In this document: positions 25,159 to 32,832 of the stretch, piece after piece
How positions within the stretch are numbered: the stretch's first letter is position 1
How the letters are laid out: each line of letters opens with the position of its first letter
Notes under the pieces: model-generated
Seen by the model: only the letters and a program-made list of their open reading frames with translations
What the model was told of the DNA's origin: nothing
Database searches by the model: none
Assembly (NCBI GenBank): GCA_934316845.1
Contig: CAKRDZ010000010.1
Location: forward strand, 1-64,000
DNA length: 64,000 nt
DNA from: an uncultured Eubacterium sp.
GTDB lineage: Bacteria; Bacillota; Clostridia; Lachnospirales; Lachnospiraceae
Direction of reading: 5' to 3'
Position numbers and translations under genes: made by a program

Positions 25159-26580
25159 GTGAAAAGTCTAATAAAAAAATGGATAAAAACGTGGATCGGA
25201 GCAGCCGGTCTTACCGCAGCAATACTGTTGATACCTACGGGAGCAGAAGCGGTTTCCGGGCAAAAGGATCTGAGAGTTTCTGCGGAAGCAGCATGTGTCA
25301 TGGATCTGCAGTCGGGAACGGTATTATATGATAAAAACATGAACAAAAAAGAATACCCGGCGAGTATTACAAAAATTATGACAACCTTAGTGGCAATGGA
25401 TAATTCTTCCCTGTCAGAAACTGTCAAATACGATGACCGTGCGTATACGAACTGGGAAAGCCGGGCTTCTAACATAGGTATCGTCGATGGCGAAAAACTC
25501 AGCATGGAAAATAGTTTATACGCGATCATGCTTGCTTCTGCCAATGAAGTCTGCAATGGTGTTGCGATCCATGTTGCCGGAAGTATTGATAATTATGTGG
25601 CAAAGATGAACGAGAAAGCCAAAGAGCTGGGATGCAAAAATACACATTTTATGAATCCAAATGGATTGTGGAATAAAGATCATTATACTACACCATACGA
25701 TATGGCTTTGATCGGAAGAGCAGCGATGCAGAACGAAGACTTCCGGACAATCGCTTCTACCAAATATTATGATATCGGTAAATCCAATAAGAGAAAACAC
25801 ATTGATCCGATGGGAAATCATCATAAGATGTTAAATCCGGGAAATATGCCAAAATACGGTTACAAATACTGTATCGGCGGAAAGACCGGATATACCGATA
25901 AATGCCGCTACACACTTGTAACCTTTGCAAAAAAAGGAAATATGGAACTGGTATGTGTAGTCATGCGCGTAGACGGTTCTCCGTATATGGATACAAATGC
26001 GTATACCGATACGACAAGATTGTTTAATTATTGTTTTGAAAAATATGACAAGACGATGATCCAGGATGACACATCGAACGAGATCAACAAAGAATATTTA
26101 TTTACAAACTTTAGTCCATTTTACAGTAAAGATACGAGTTCCCTGCATGTCGATGAAAATGCCGGTGTCATACTTCCAAAAGGAGTAACGATCGATCAGA
26201 CAGAGAAAAAAGTGAACTATCTGGACAAACCGCAAAACCAAAACGGAAAAAATGTAATCGGCCGAATCTCTTATACATATAAAGGAGAAGATGTTGGAGG
26301 CGCAGACATTTATTACGATGAAACCGATGCTTCGACATTAAAAGACAGCATTAATATGAACGAGTGGTTTCAAGAGGCTGTAGAGACAGCGCAGAAAGAG
26401 CCGTTCCCGGTGAAAAAAGTAATGCTGATCGTCATATTGGTGGTCTGTGTTGTCGGAGTCAGCATTGTATGCGTGATCCGTATCCGGAGTTATCAACAGA
26501 AAACAGAATACCGCAGAAGATATCAGAGAACAAGAAAACAAATGCGGAAAAGAGACCGCGATTTTTATACAAAAAGATAA
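25159..26580 (+). CDS. D-alanyl-D-alanine carboxypeptidase (low-molecular-weight PBP)
   Basis: A 473-aa penicillin-binding protein that trims the pentapeptide stem of peptidoglycan. The N-terminal signal sequence (WIGAAGLTAAILLIPTGAEA) is followed by the S11 peptidase domain: active-site SITK at residues 69-72, SAN in LASANEVCNG, and KTG in IGGKTGYTDKC. A C-terminal membrane helix (MLIVILVVCVVGVSIVCVI) with a basic cytoplasmic tail anchors it. The start is GTG at 25159. It is transcribed with or just after the HD-GYP gene. Confidence 0.94.
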   Translation: MKSLIKKWIKTWIGAAGLTAAILLIPTGAEAVSGQKDLRVSAEAACVMDLQSGTVLYDKNMNKKEYPASITKIMTTLVAMDNSSLSETVKYDDRAYTNWESRASNIGIVDGEKLSMENSLYAIMLASANEVCNGVAIHVAGSIDNYVAKMNEKAKELGCKNTHFMNPNGLWNKDHYTTPYDMALIGRAAMQNEDFRTIASTKYYDIGKSNKRKHIDPMGNHHKMLNPGNMPKYGYKYCIGGKTGYTDKCRYTLVTFAKKGNMELVCVVMRVDGSPYMDTNAYTDTTRLFNYCFEKYDKTMIQDDTSNEINKEYLFTNFSPFYSKDTSSLHVDENAGVILPKGVTIDQTEKKVNYLDKPQNQNGKNVIGRISYTYKGEDVGGADIYYDETDASTLKDSINMNEWFQEAVETAQKEPFPVKKVMLIVILVVCVVGVSIVCVIRIRSYQQKTEYRRRYQRTRKQMRKRDRDFYTKR

Positions 26581-26672
26581 GTTATCCACAAAATTGTGGA
26601 TAACTTATGGATAACTTGGCGTTTTTGGTGGATAAATGTAGAATTTACTGTTTATTCTTAATGTTATCCACA
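26490..26672. other. DnaA-box cluster outside oriC
   Basis: Three perfect DnaA boxes lie at 26582-26590 (TTATCCACA), 26595-26603 (TGTGGATAA) and 26664-26672 (TTATCCACA). Near matches are at 26490-26498 (TTATCAACA), 26606-26614 (TATGGATAA) and 26627-26635 (GGTGGATAA). Such a density is not expected by chance. It resembles DnaA-box clusters or datA-like loci that titrate or regulate DnaA away from the origin; the functional role is inferred. Confidence 0.7.
26577..26608. terminator. Bidirectional hairpin between convergent genes
   Basis: Arms ATAAGTTATCCACA and TGTGGATAACTTAT form a perfect 14-bp stem around AAAT. It follows the carboxypeptidase stop and faces the coiled-coil gene. It consists of two inverted DnaA boxes, so it may do two jobs. 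It lacks a classic T-run. Confidence 0.55.
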
Positions 26673-26929
26673 TCTCGTTTCAAGCGTTCTACTTCTTCTG
26701 ATGCTTTGTTGATACGCTCAATTTCCTCCAAAAAGGCATCAGAAGTATCGTTTTTATGTGCTTCATAATATTTTTTACCAATCTCGATGTAGCAGCGGTC
26801 AATGGTTCTCTCGTGATTACGGATCTGGCTGTTCAGAGAAGATACCTCAGAAATTTCTTTTGCTTTGTCCGTAATTTCGTCAGCTGTGTTATTTATTACA
26901 TCGGATAGTTTGTCAAAAAAACCTGCCAT
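26645..26929 (-). CDS. Small coiled-coil protein of unknown function
   Basis: A 94-aa charged, mostly helical protein beginning MAGFFDKLSDVINNTADEITD, with heptad-like segments (RNHERTIDRCYIEIGKKYYE; IERINKASEEVERLKRDVDN). No catalytic motif is visible. It resembles the N-terminal part of Lachnospiraceae proteins that often carry a C-terminal zinc ribbon, missing here. AAGGAG lies upstream. Function unknown. Confidence 0.75.
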   Translation of the reverse strand: MAGFFDKLSDVINNTADEITDKAKEISEVSSLNSQIRNHERTIDRCYIEIGKKYYEAHKNDTSDAFLEEIERINKASEEVERLKRDVDNIKNKQ

Positions 26930-27031
26930 GATGATATGTTCTCCTTTCTTCCTGCAGAATATTTACAATGTTTACTAATATTTTAAACCTTTTTTTTGGC
27001 ATGTCAAGGAAAAATTTTTTCACAAATTCTG

Positions 27032-27364
27032 TTATTTAGCAAAAATGCCAGCTGTTCCATCATAATCAAAATAATGATTGATAGAATTAACTTCAAGTAT
27101 ATCTGCTGTTCGAATATCACGGATGCATTTTGTTAAATATGGATATTTTTTGATTAATTTTTGAGTCAAAAGAAAAATTTCTGAGTTTGAGAGTTTTTCA
27201 GTGCTTATGTAGCCAGATCCCTGAGGATGAAGAAAACCGTTATCATTTAGAAAATTCCCTATGTCATCATATATTTTTCGATATCCCTTTCCCAAAATTT
27301 GTTCACATACTTTAGTGTCCAAATCAAACATAATTTGTTTTCTATATCGAGTTCGTTTATTCAA
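27032..27364 (-). CDS. VapD-like ribonuclease toxin (Cas2-like fold)
   Basis: A 110-aa protein with the VapD pattern: an N-terminal strand ending FDLD (IMFDLDTK), the helix RKIYDDIGNFLNDNGF, GSGYIS, and CIRDIRTADILEV, the RDIR segment typical of VapD. VapD proteins are Cas2-like ferredoxin-fold endoribonucleases acting as toxins. The start is probably TTG at 27364, overlapping the upstream gene by 8 bases; ATG at 27331 would cut into the fold's first strand. Identity is from motif reading only. Confidence 0.7.
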   Translation of the reverse strand: MNKRTRYRKQIMFDLDTKVCEQILGKGYRKIYDDIGNFLNDNGFLHPQGSGYISTEKLSNSEIFLLTQKLIKKYPYLTKCIRDIRTADILEVNSINHYFDYDGTAGIFAK

Positions 27365-27671
27365 TATATTTCATACCCTCTTTCTTATAATGTCTAATCA
27401 TTTCCTGTTTACAATCTTCACTTCCACCAGCTGTAGTTAGAATCCATGTACGTAGATATTTGACATATTCTGTTGTATCAGAAGCCATTTTCATAACATA
27501 AATCATTATATCACAAAGTGCATTTTCTCCTTCACCACTAAAAACACCACTGCTGCTTTCAATGATACCATATTGTTTCGAATGTTCTCTCATTGGATTT
27601 AACATGTCATATTCCGTGATGCCATCTATTCTCATTTTTTCGTAATCCAAATCAAAAGTAAGCGTAACCAT
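27357..27671 (-). CDS. Unknown protein upstream of and overlapping vapD-like gene, candidate antitoxin
   Basis: A 104-aa acidic protein beginning MVTLTFDLDYEKMRIDGITE and ending RHYKKEGMKYIE. The start at 27671 has AAGGAG 9 bases upstream, while ATG at 27680 has no spacer. It overlaps the toxin gene by 8 bases, an arrangement usual for toxin-antitoxin pairs with the antitoxin first. I do not recognise the family; antitoxin function is inferred from position alone. Confidence 0.6.
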   Translation of the reverse strand: MVTLTFDLDYEKMRIDGITEYDMLNPMREHSKQYGIIESSSGVFSGEGENALCDIMIYVMKMASDTTEYVKYLRTWILTTAGGSEDCKQEMIRHYKKEGMKYIE

Positions 27672-27742
27672 ATAATTCATCTCCTTCTTTAAAAGAATAA
27701 TCACTTTGCAATTATAGTGTACCACACATTAAATTTGCTATC

Positions 27743-27766
27743 AAGAGCCAAGCGGCTCTTTTTTTT
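27743..27766 (+). terminator. Terminator-like hairpin
   Basis: AAGAGCC and GGCTCTT arms around AAGC, followed by a T-run on the plus strand. No plus-strand gene ends just upstream, so it may be a relic or an insulator for the following orphan region. Confidence 0.5.
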
Positions 27767-27884
27767 ATTCTAAATTAATTTGAAAAAGAGAATAAATAAG
27801 TGGAGGTGATGCTTATAAGGGAAAATTTTCAAATAAAAAAAATAGTCATACTAAAATTAGAAAACTAAAGAAAGGAAGATTAAT

Positions 27885-28172
27885 ATGATGAAATGGATAA
27901 AAAAACTAGAATGGAAAAACTTCAACTTAAAGATCAAATTTGATACTGTTAAAAATTATTTTTTGAAACTAAAATTTAATATTTTTCTTAAAAGAAAATT
28001 AGGACTAAATCTTAATATTAAGTTTTGTCGTAAAAGAAAGAAATTTTTTGTATTTCAAATGAAAATTATGGGATACATAAAAATTGGTAATTTCTGTAAA
28101 AAATTTTCTTATAAGCATAACATTTCTTTAATTAAGTATTGTTGTAGGCTTATTATAAAAAAGTTATTCTAG
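27885..28172 (+). CDS. Orphan AT-rich lysine-rich ORF
   Basis: A 95-aa ORF beginning MMKWIKKLEWKNFNLKIKF, with about a quarter lysine plus abundant Phe, Ile and Leu. An AAAGGAAG ribosome-site-like sequence lies 6 bases upstream. Composition is far more AT-rich than neighbouring genes, and no family is recognised. Its stop codon lies inside the outer stem of the folded element at 28165-28287. It may be a horizontally acquired orphan or a non-coding open frame. A tiny 19-codon ORF with GGAGGTG (27809) precedes it. Confidence 0.3.
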   Translation: MMKWIKKLEWKNFNLKIKFDTVKNYFLKLKFNIFLKRKLGLNLNIKFCRKRKKFFVFQMKIMGYIKIGNFCKKFSYKHNISLIKYCCRLIIKKLF

Positions 28173-28287
28173 TTTTTCAATGAGGGATTTAGAACACCGT
28201 CAGTACATAGAGGTCGTAGTTTGACCTCATGTACTGTTACGTGTGTTCTTCTAAGCGCAAGCGGTCCCGAAGGGGAAAACTAGAATA
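28165..28287. ncRNA. Strongly folded RNA element of unknown class
   Basis: Nested perfect stems are visible. The outer stem 28165-28178 pairs with 28274-28287 (12 perfect pairs plus one G-U and one G-C). AGAACAC (28191-28197) pairs with GTGTTCT (28243-28249), CAGTACAT (28201-28208) with ATGTACTG (28229-28236), and GAGGTC (28210-28215) with GACCTC (28223-28228). Near the 3' side are a GC-GCAA-GC tetraloop and CCC-GAA-GGG. The pattern suggests a functional RNA; omega/HEARO-type mobile-element RNA is one guess. Confidence 0.5.
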
Positions 28288-28321
28288 CTTTTTAAATTAT
28301 AAATTTACAACAAATTTTTTC

Positions 28322-28350
28322 TTGCAACTTCTCCACAAATATTATATACT
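28322..28350 (+). promoter_or_regulatory. Promoter of the ZTP-riboswitch operon
   Basis: TTGCAA (28322-28327) and TATACT (28345-28350) are spaced by 17 bp, placing the transcript start just before the riboswitch. Confidence 0.7.
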
Positions 28351-28359
28351 AAAGACAGA

Positions 28360-28458
28360 GACCATACGACTGGCGGAAAAGTAGGAATACCTACGGGGAG
28401 TATGGTAAATGCAGCCGACCGCCTGGGCAGACCGTAAGGTGACCCCAGGCGGTCTTTT
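28360..28458 (+). promoter_or_regulatory. ZTP riboswitch (pfl motif) with overlapping terminator
   Basis: The aptamer has the conserved CGACTGGCGG and ACGGGGAG loop, P1 arms CCATAC and GTATGG, and the GCCGACCGCCTGGGCA pseudoknot/P3 segment. The P3 sequence is reused in an intrinsic terminator (GACCGCCTGGG 28417-28427 with CCCAGGCGGTC 28444-28454, then TTTT). In known members, binding of ZMP/ZTP (AICAR phosphates, which signal folate shortage) prevents termination. The downstream genes encode the two enzymes that consume AICAR, an ideal regulatory match. Confidence 0.93.
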
Positions 28459-28501
28459 CAATATAATAAAATAATTTATAGGTAAAAAAGGAGAGAATGC
28501 A

Positions 28502-29215
28502 ATGCAGATGTTATCGTTGGAAAAAGAATTGAAAGAAAATGCTTATCCGGGAAGAGGAATCGTGATCGGAAAATCCCCAAATGGAAAGTACGCCGTGACG
28601 GCATATTTTATTATGGGAAGAAGTGAAAACAGCCGGAACCGCGTCTTTGTAGAGGATGGAGAAGGAATCCGCACACAGGCATTTGATCCGTCAAAATTGA
28701 GTGATCCAAGTCTGATCATTTACGCACCTGTCCGTGTGCTTGGCAACAAAACGATCGTGACAAACGGAGATCAGACCGATACGATCTATGAACTGATGGA
28801 CAAACAGCAGACATTTGAGCAGGCACTTCGTACGAGAGAATTTGAGCCGGACGGACCAAATTATACACCTAGAATTTCCGGTATCATGCATGTGGAAAAT
28901 GGCGAATACAACTATGCAATGTCCATTTTGAAGAGCAACAACGGAAATCCGGACGCCTGCAACCGATACACATTTGCCTATTCCAATCCGGTCAATGGAG
29001 AAGGTCATTTTATCCATACATATATGTGCGACGGCGATCCATTGCCAAGTTTTGAAGGAGAACCAAAATTGGTGGAAATGTCGGATGATATGGAAAAATT
29101 TACCAATATGCTTTGGGAGAGTCTGAACGAGGACAATAAAGTATCTCTCTTTGTAAGATATATTGACATCGCGACCGGTGAGACCAAATCTACAATTGTA
29201 AACAAAAACAAATAA
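28502..29215 (+). CDS. IMP cyclohydrolase, PurO-like
   Basis: A 237-aa protein of the stand-alone IMP cyclohydrolase family (archaeal PurO type), closing the purine ring from FAICAR to IMP. Features are NAYPGRGIVIGKSPNGKYAV, the AYFIMGRSENSRNRVF motif and PNYTPRISGIMH, all usual for the family. It lies 44 bases downstream of a ZTP riboswitch terminator and in the same direction as the AICAR transformylase at 31385. GGAGAG precedes the start. Confidence 0.88.
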   Translation: MQMLSLEKELKENAYPGRGIVIGKSPNGKYAVTAYFIMGRSENSRNRVFVEDGEGIRTQAFDPSKLSDPSLIIYAPVRVLGNKTIVTNGDQTDTIYELMDKQQTFEQALRTREFEPDGPNYTPRISGIMHVENGEYNYAMSILKSNNGNPDACNRYTFAYSNPVNGEGHFIHTYMCDGDPLPSFEGEPKLVEMSDDMEKFTNMLWESLNEDNKVSLFVRYIDIATGETKSTIVNKNK

Positions 29216-29237
29216 ATTAAAAAATGGGGGAAATTGT

Positions 29238-31349
29238 ATGAGCAAAATTAAGCGGCTTTTAAGTATATTTTTAACGCTTGTGTTGATCATCACATGCTTT
29301 CCAAACGAAAATGTCTTTGCCGAGGCAGAAGGAACGGAAAGTGACATTACAAAAAATCTTCCGATTGATCGAAGTTACAAAATATCATCGGAAGAAGGAC
29401 TAAAATCAACGAATGTATTAACAGATACTTATCCAAGATACGGGCATGGTACTTATTCTTATCTGGAAGAAATAGAAGAAGGTGGTTTCCGCCGTATCGA
29501 GGCACAGGATGGAAATGTATATATCCAGATATATAGTGCGGATTATAAGCTGCTTTCTACCAAAACGATCAAGTATGCATTGCCAAAATTTGGTGGATAT
29601 TTTAAAGGTAAAGATGCGCGCTATATCGTGTATGGAAAAAATAATCATGAATCGGATAGTACAGCGGAAGTTGTCCGGGTTGTCAAATACGATGATGACT
29701 GGAATGAACTTGGACAGTGCAGTATAATAAGTAAAAATGTATATGAGCCTTTTGCAGCCGGTAATGTGAGTATGACGGAAAATGAGGGAATCCTTTATAT
29801 CCATACGTCAAGACTGCTTTACTGGGATACGGTAAAAGATAAGGTAGAAATTCACCATCAGGCAAATCTTACCTATGCGGTGGATGAAGACAGTATGGAA
29901 TGTGTCATGAATGAAGCTCCTGGTGACTGGGTTTCCCATTCTTTTGCCCAATATATTCTTACAGATGGAGATTCTGTATACCGATTAGACCTTGGAGATG
30001 CCTATCCTCGTGCGATTAATCTCGTAAAAACGGTTGCTTACCGCCAGCCGGAGGATGAAAAGGCATGGTTTTTGACTACAACGAGATATTTACTGTTACA
30101 AATTATAGGAGGCTTAGGTGATAATTATACCGGTGTATCAATGGGAGGTTTTGAACTTATGGGGGATACGCTCATCACTGCCGGCTCTTCTATCGTTCAG
30201 GATTCATCTGTTACAAAAGTTGCGAATCAGGATACATACAGAAACATCTTTGTACTTACCATGGATAAGGACTGTAATTCGGGAGCCAGTTTTAAGTGGA
30301 TTACCGATTATAAAGAAGAGGATGGAATCCGCATTTTAAATCCACAGTTAATAAAGGTAAAAGATGGATGTTATATATTCTGGGAAGAATATTACGCAGA
30401 ACGAGACAGAAACTTCTGGGTGACAAGAGTTGCAAAACTCAAGGAGGATGGAAGTCTCGATGGCAAAATCCACAAGATTCATGCCAGATTGTCAAACTGT
30501 CGGCCAATTGTGACATCGGATGATCATTTTATCTGGTATTCAACCATGGATTCAACGCCGACATTTTACTCTCTTGATATGAATCGACTGGATGATTATG
30601 ATTTTAACGGACGTATATTTGCAGACCAGTTTGAAATAAAACTTTCACAGTATACGTACACAGAAATCAATGATCCATCAAGAATGCATGCTTTTAAGCC
30701 GGACGTGACGGTGTATTATGAGGGCGAAAAGTTAGTATATGGACAAGATTACACTTATAGGTATGAAGATAATTACACACAGGGAACTGCTTATGTAGAT
30801 GTGACAGGAAAAGATTTCTTTGTAGGAACACAGAGAGTTTCATTCCAAATTCTGCCGGCAGAGGAAGATCCGCCGTATCAGGAACCGTCCTGGACAAGTA
30901 AACCGGGCACAACCAGCAAACCTGGTTCAACAATCCGGCCGACGGTAACCAAAAAACCAACGGCAATGATCCGGCCGACAGCAACCGGAAAACCAACGAC
31001 AATCAATACAGGCAGCAATACTGACACCGGTAATAACAGCAGCAGTGTAACTTCCGCCACACCTCAAAAGGTAAAGGGCGTAAGAGTTTCCAATCTGAAA
31101 GGGAAAAAAGCCGTAGTATCCTGGTACAAACAGGAAGAAATGTCCGGTTATCAGATACAGTATGCGCTTAATAAAAAGTTTACCAAAGGCAAAAAGAAGT
31201 TGTCAGCATCCCGGTCTTCGGCTTTCCGGATAATAACCAAGCTGAAGAAAAAGACGTATTATTTCCGTGTGCGGACTTACAAATATTCCGGCGGAAGCAG
31301 GATTTATGGCACATGGAGTAAAAGGGTAAAGATCAAGATAAGAAAATAA
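29238..31349 (+). CDS. Secreted modular protein of unknown function with C-terminal FN3-like domain
   Basis: A 703-aa protein. The signal peptide (KRLLSIFLTLVLIITCF) is followed by a roughly 480-residue N-terminal region with repeated YxxDLG/beta-strand character, which may be a beta-propeller. About 510-600 holds an MBG/Big-like segment (LSQYTYTEINDPSR, VYYEGEKLVYGQDYTY). Then come a Thr/Pro/Lys linker with TSKPGT-type repeats and a C-terminal fibronectin-III-like domain (KVKGVRVSNLKGKKAVVSWY) ending in basic residues. It sits between the two purine genes, only 22 bases after the first, so it should be under ZTP riboswitch control unless an internal promoter exists. No sortase motif was seen. 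Confidence 0.8.
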   Translation: MSKIKRLLSIFLTLVLIITCFPNENVFAEAEGTESDITKNLPIDRSYKISSEEGLKSTNVLTDTYPRYGHGTYSYLEEIEEGGFRRIEAQDGNVYIQIYSADYKLLSTKTIKYALPKFGGYFKGKDARYIVYGKNNHESDSTAEVVRVVKYDDDWNELGQCSIISKNVYEPFAAGNVSMTENEGILYIHTSRLLYWDTVKDKVEIHHQANLTYAVDEDSMECVMNEAPGDWVSHSFAQYILTDGDSVYRLDLGDAYPRAINLVKTVAYRQPEDEKAWFLTTTRYLLLQIIGGLGDNYTGVSMGGFELMGDTLITAGSSIVQDSSVTKVANQDTYRNIFVLTMDKDCNSGASFKWITDYKEEDGIRILNPQLIKVKDGCYIFWEEYYAERDRNFWVTRVAKLKEDGSLDGKIHKIHARLSNCRPIVTSDDHFIWYSTMDSTPTFYSLDMNRLDDYDFNGRIFADQFEIKLSQYTYTEINDPSRMHAFKPDVTVYYEGEKLVYGQDYTYRYEDNYTQGTAYVDVTGKDFFVGTQRVSFQILPAEEDPPYQEPSWTSKPGTTSKPGSTIRPTVTKKPTAMIRPTATGKPTTINTGSNTDTGNNSSSVTSATPQKVKGVRVSNLKGKKAVVSWYKQEEMSGYQIQYALNKKFTKGKKKLSASRSSAFRIITKLKKKTYYFRVRTYKYSGGSRIYGTWSKRVKIKIRK

Positions 31350-31384
31350 ACTAAAAAATAAATAGCAAAGAAAGGACGTAACCG

Positions 31385-32563
31385 ATGAAAGAATTAGAAT
31401 TAAAGTATGGCTGTAACCCAAACCAGAAACCATCCCGTATCTACATGGAGAATGGCGAGCTGCCGATCAAAGTATTAAATGGAAAACCGGGATATATCAA
31501 CTTCCTGGATGCCTTTAATGGCTGGCAGTTAGTAAAAGAATTGAAGAAGGCGACCGGACTTCCGGCAGCAACTTCTTTCAAACACGTATCTCCGGCAGGT
31601 GCTGCGGTAGGACTTCCACTGAGTGAAGTAGAGTCAAAGATCTACTGGGTTGATGATCTTGGAGAATTGTCTCCGCTTGCCAGCGCTTATGCGCGTGCCA
31701 GAGGCGCAGACCGTATGTCTTCCTATGGAGACTTTATTGCGCTGTCTGATGTATGTGATGTATCTGCTGCCAAATTGATCAAGAGAGAATTTTCTGACGG
31801 AATCATTGCGCCGGGTTATGAACCGGAAGCACTGGAACTGTTGAAAGAAAAGAAAAAGGGAAGTTATGCGATCATTGAGATTGATCCAAATTACGAGCCG
31901 GCTCCGATCGAACACAAAGAAGTATATGGTGTGACATTTGAGCAGGGACGCAATGAATTGAATATTGACAAAGATTTCTTCAATAACATTGTGACGGAAA
32001 ATAAAGAACTTCCAGATTCTGCCAAAATTGATATGGCAATTGCAATGATTACATTGAAATATACACAGTCTAATTCTGTATGTTTTGTAAAAGGCGGTCA
32101 GGCAATCGGTATCGGTGCCGGACAGCAGTCTCGTATCCACTGTACAAGACTTGCCGGAAGCAAAGCAGATAACTGGCTTCTCCGTCAGTCACCACAAGTT
32201 CTCAATCTTCCATTCAAAGAAGGGTTGAAACGTGCAGAGCGTGATAACGCAATCGATAATTACATCGGTGAAGATTATCTCGATGTCATCGGAGATGGCT
32301 GCTGGGAGAAATATTTCACAGAGAAACCGCCGGTATTTGAAAAAGCGGAAAAGGAAAAATGGCTGAAAGAATATGCCAAAGATGTTACACTTGGTTCCGA
32401 TGCATTCTTCCCATTTGATGATAATATCGAAAGAGCTTACCGCAGCGGAGTAAAATACATCGCACAGCCGGGTGGATCGATCCGCGACCAGGATTGTATT
32501 GATGCATGTAACCGTCACGGAATGGTTATGAGTTTCACAGGAATCCGCCTGTTCCACCACTAA
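31385..32563 (+). CDS. purH: AICAR transformylase (stand-alone PurH formyltransferase domain)
   Basis: A 392-aa protein equivalent to the C-terminal formyltransferase half of bifunctional PurH, using 10-formyl-THF to convert AICAR to FAICAR. Motifs include LKYGCNPNQKPSRIY, the catalytic TSFKHVSPAGAAVG (Lys-His pair), YARARGADRMSSYGDFIALS, KYTQSNSVCFVKGGQAIGIG and GQQSRIHCTRLAG. The N-terminal MGS-like cyclohydrolase domain of PurH is absent; the PurO-like protein at 28502 supplies that step. Confidence 0.94.
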   Translation: MKELELKYGCNPNQKPSRIYMENGELPIKVLNGKPGYINFLDAFNGWQLVKELKKATGLPAATSFKHVSPAGAAVGLPLSEVESKIYWVDDLGELSPLASAYARARGADRMSSYGDFIALSDVCDVSAAKLIKREFSDGIIAPGYEPEALELLKEKKKGSYAIIEIDPNYEPAPIEHKEVYGVTFEQGRNELNIDKDFFNNIVTENKELPDSAKIDMAIAMITLKYTQSNSVCFVKGGQAIGIGAGQQSRIHCTRLAGSKADNWLLRQSPQVLNLPFKEGLKRAERDNAIDNYIGEDYLDVIGDGCWEKYFTEKPPVFEKAEKEKWLKEYAKDVTLGSDAFFPFDDNIERAYRSGVKYIAQPGGSIRDQDCIDACNRHGMVMSFTGIRLFHH

Positions 32564-32582
32564 AAAATTTGATAACAATTCA

Positions 32583-32625
32583 GGGCTTCCCACCATGTCA
32601 TCTGCATGGACGGGAAGCCCTTGTA
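32583..32625. terminator. Terminator after AICAR transformylase
   Basis: A long hairpin: GGGCTTCCC (32583-32591 region) pairs with GGGAAGCCC (32612-32620), with an inner CCATG/CATGG stem, then TTGTATT. It separates the convergent purine and GH27 operons. Confidence 0.85.
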
Positions 32626-32832
32626 TTATCGAAAAAGTACGCAGTTTCCGCATTCACGATAATAGCGGATGCGCTTTTCCAAAGCCGCGCGGTCACAGCC
32701 GAGTTTTCTGCTGAGACAATCCAGACAGAGAAATTCCGTTGCGGTGCGGTTTACCAGCTTCATGTAAATTGCTTTTTCATCGCTCGTCAAGCGGGCGTCA
32801 CAGGTCATACAAGTTTTGTGAAAATTTTCCAT
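32626..32832 (-). CDS. Small zinc-ribbon-like protein
   Basis: A 68-aa protein with three CxxC pairs (KTCMTCDAR, FLCLDCLSR, ECGNCVLF), beginning MENFHKTCMTCDARL. It looks like a compact zinc-binding fold; no specific function can be assigned. Its start overlaps the GH27 stop by one base (TAATG), so translation is coupled to the galactosidase. AGGTGG lies about 10 bases upstream. Confidence 0.75.
   Translation of the reverse strand: MENFHKTCMTCDARLTSDEKAIYMKLVNRTATEFLCLDCLSRKLGCDRAALEKRIRYYRECGNCVLFR

Noticed and set aside
25122..25331. 69-aa plus ORF overlapping the carboxypeptidase start
   Set aside because: Out-of-frame reading of the signal-peptide region, without family features.
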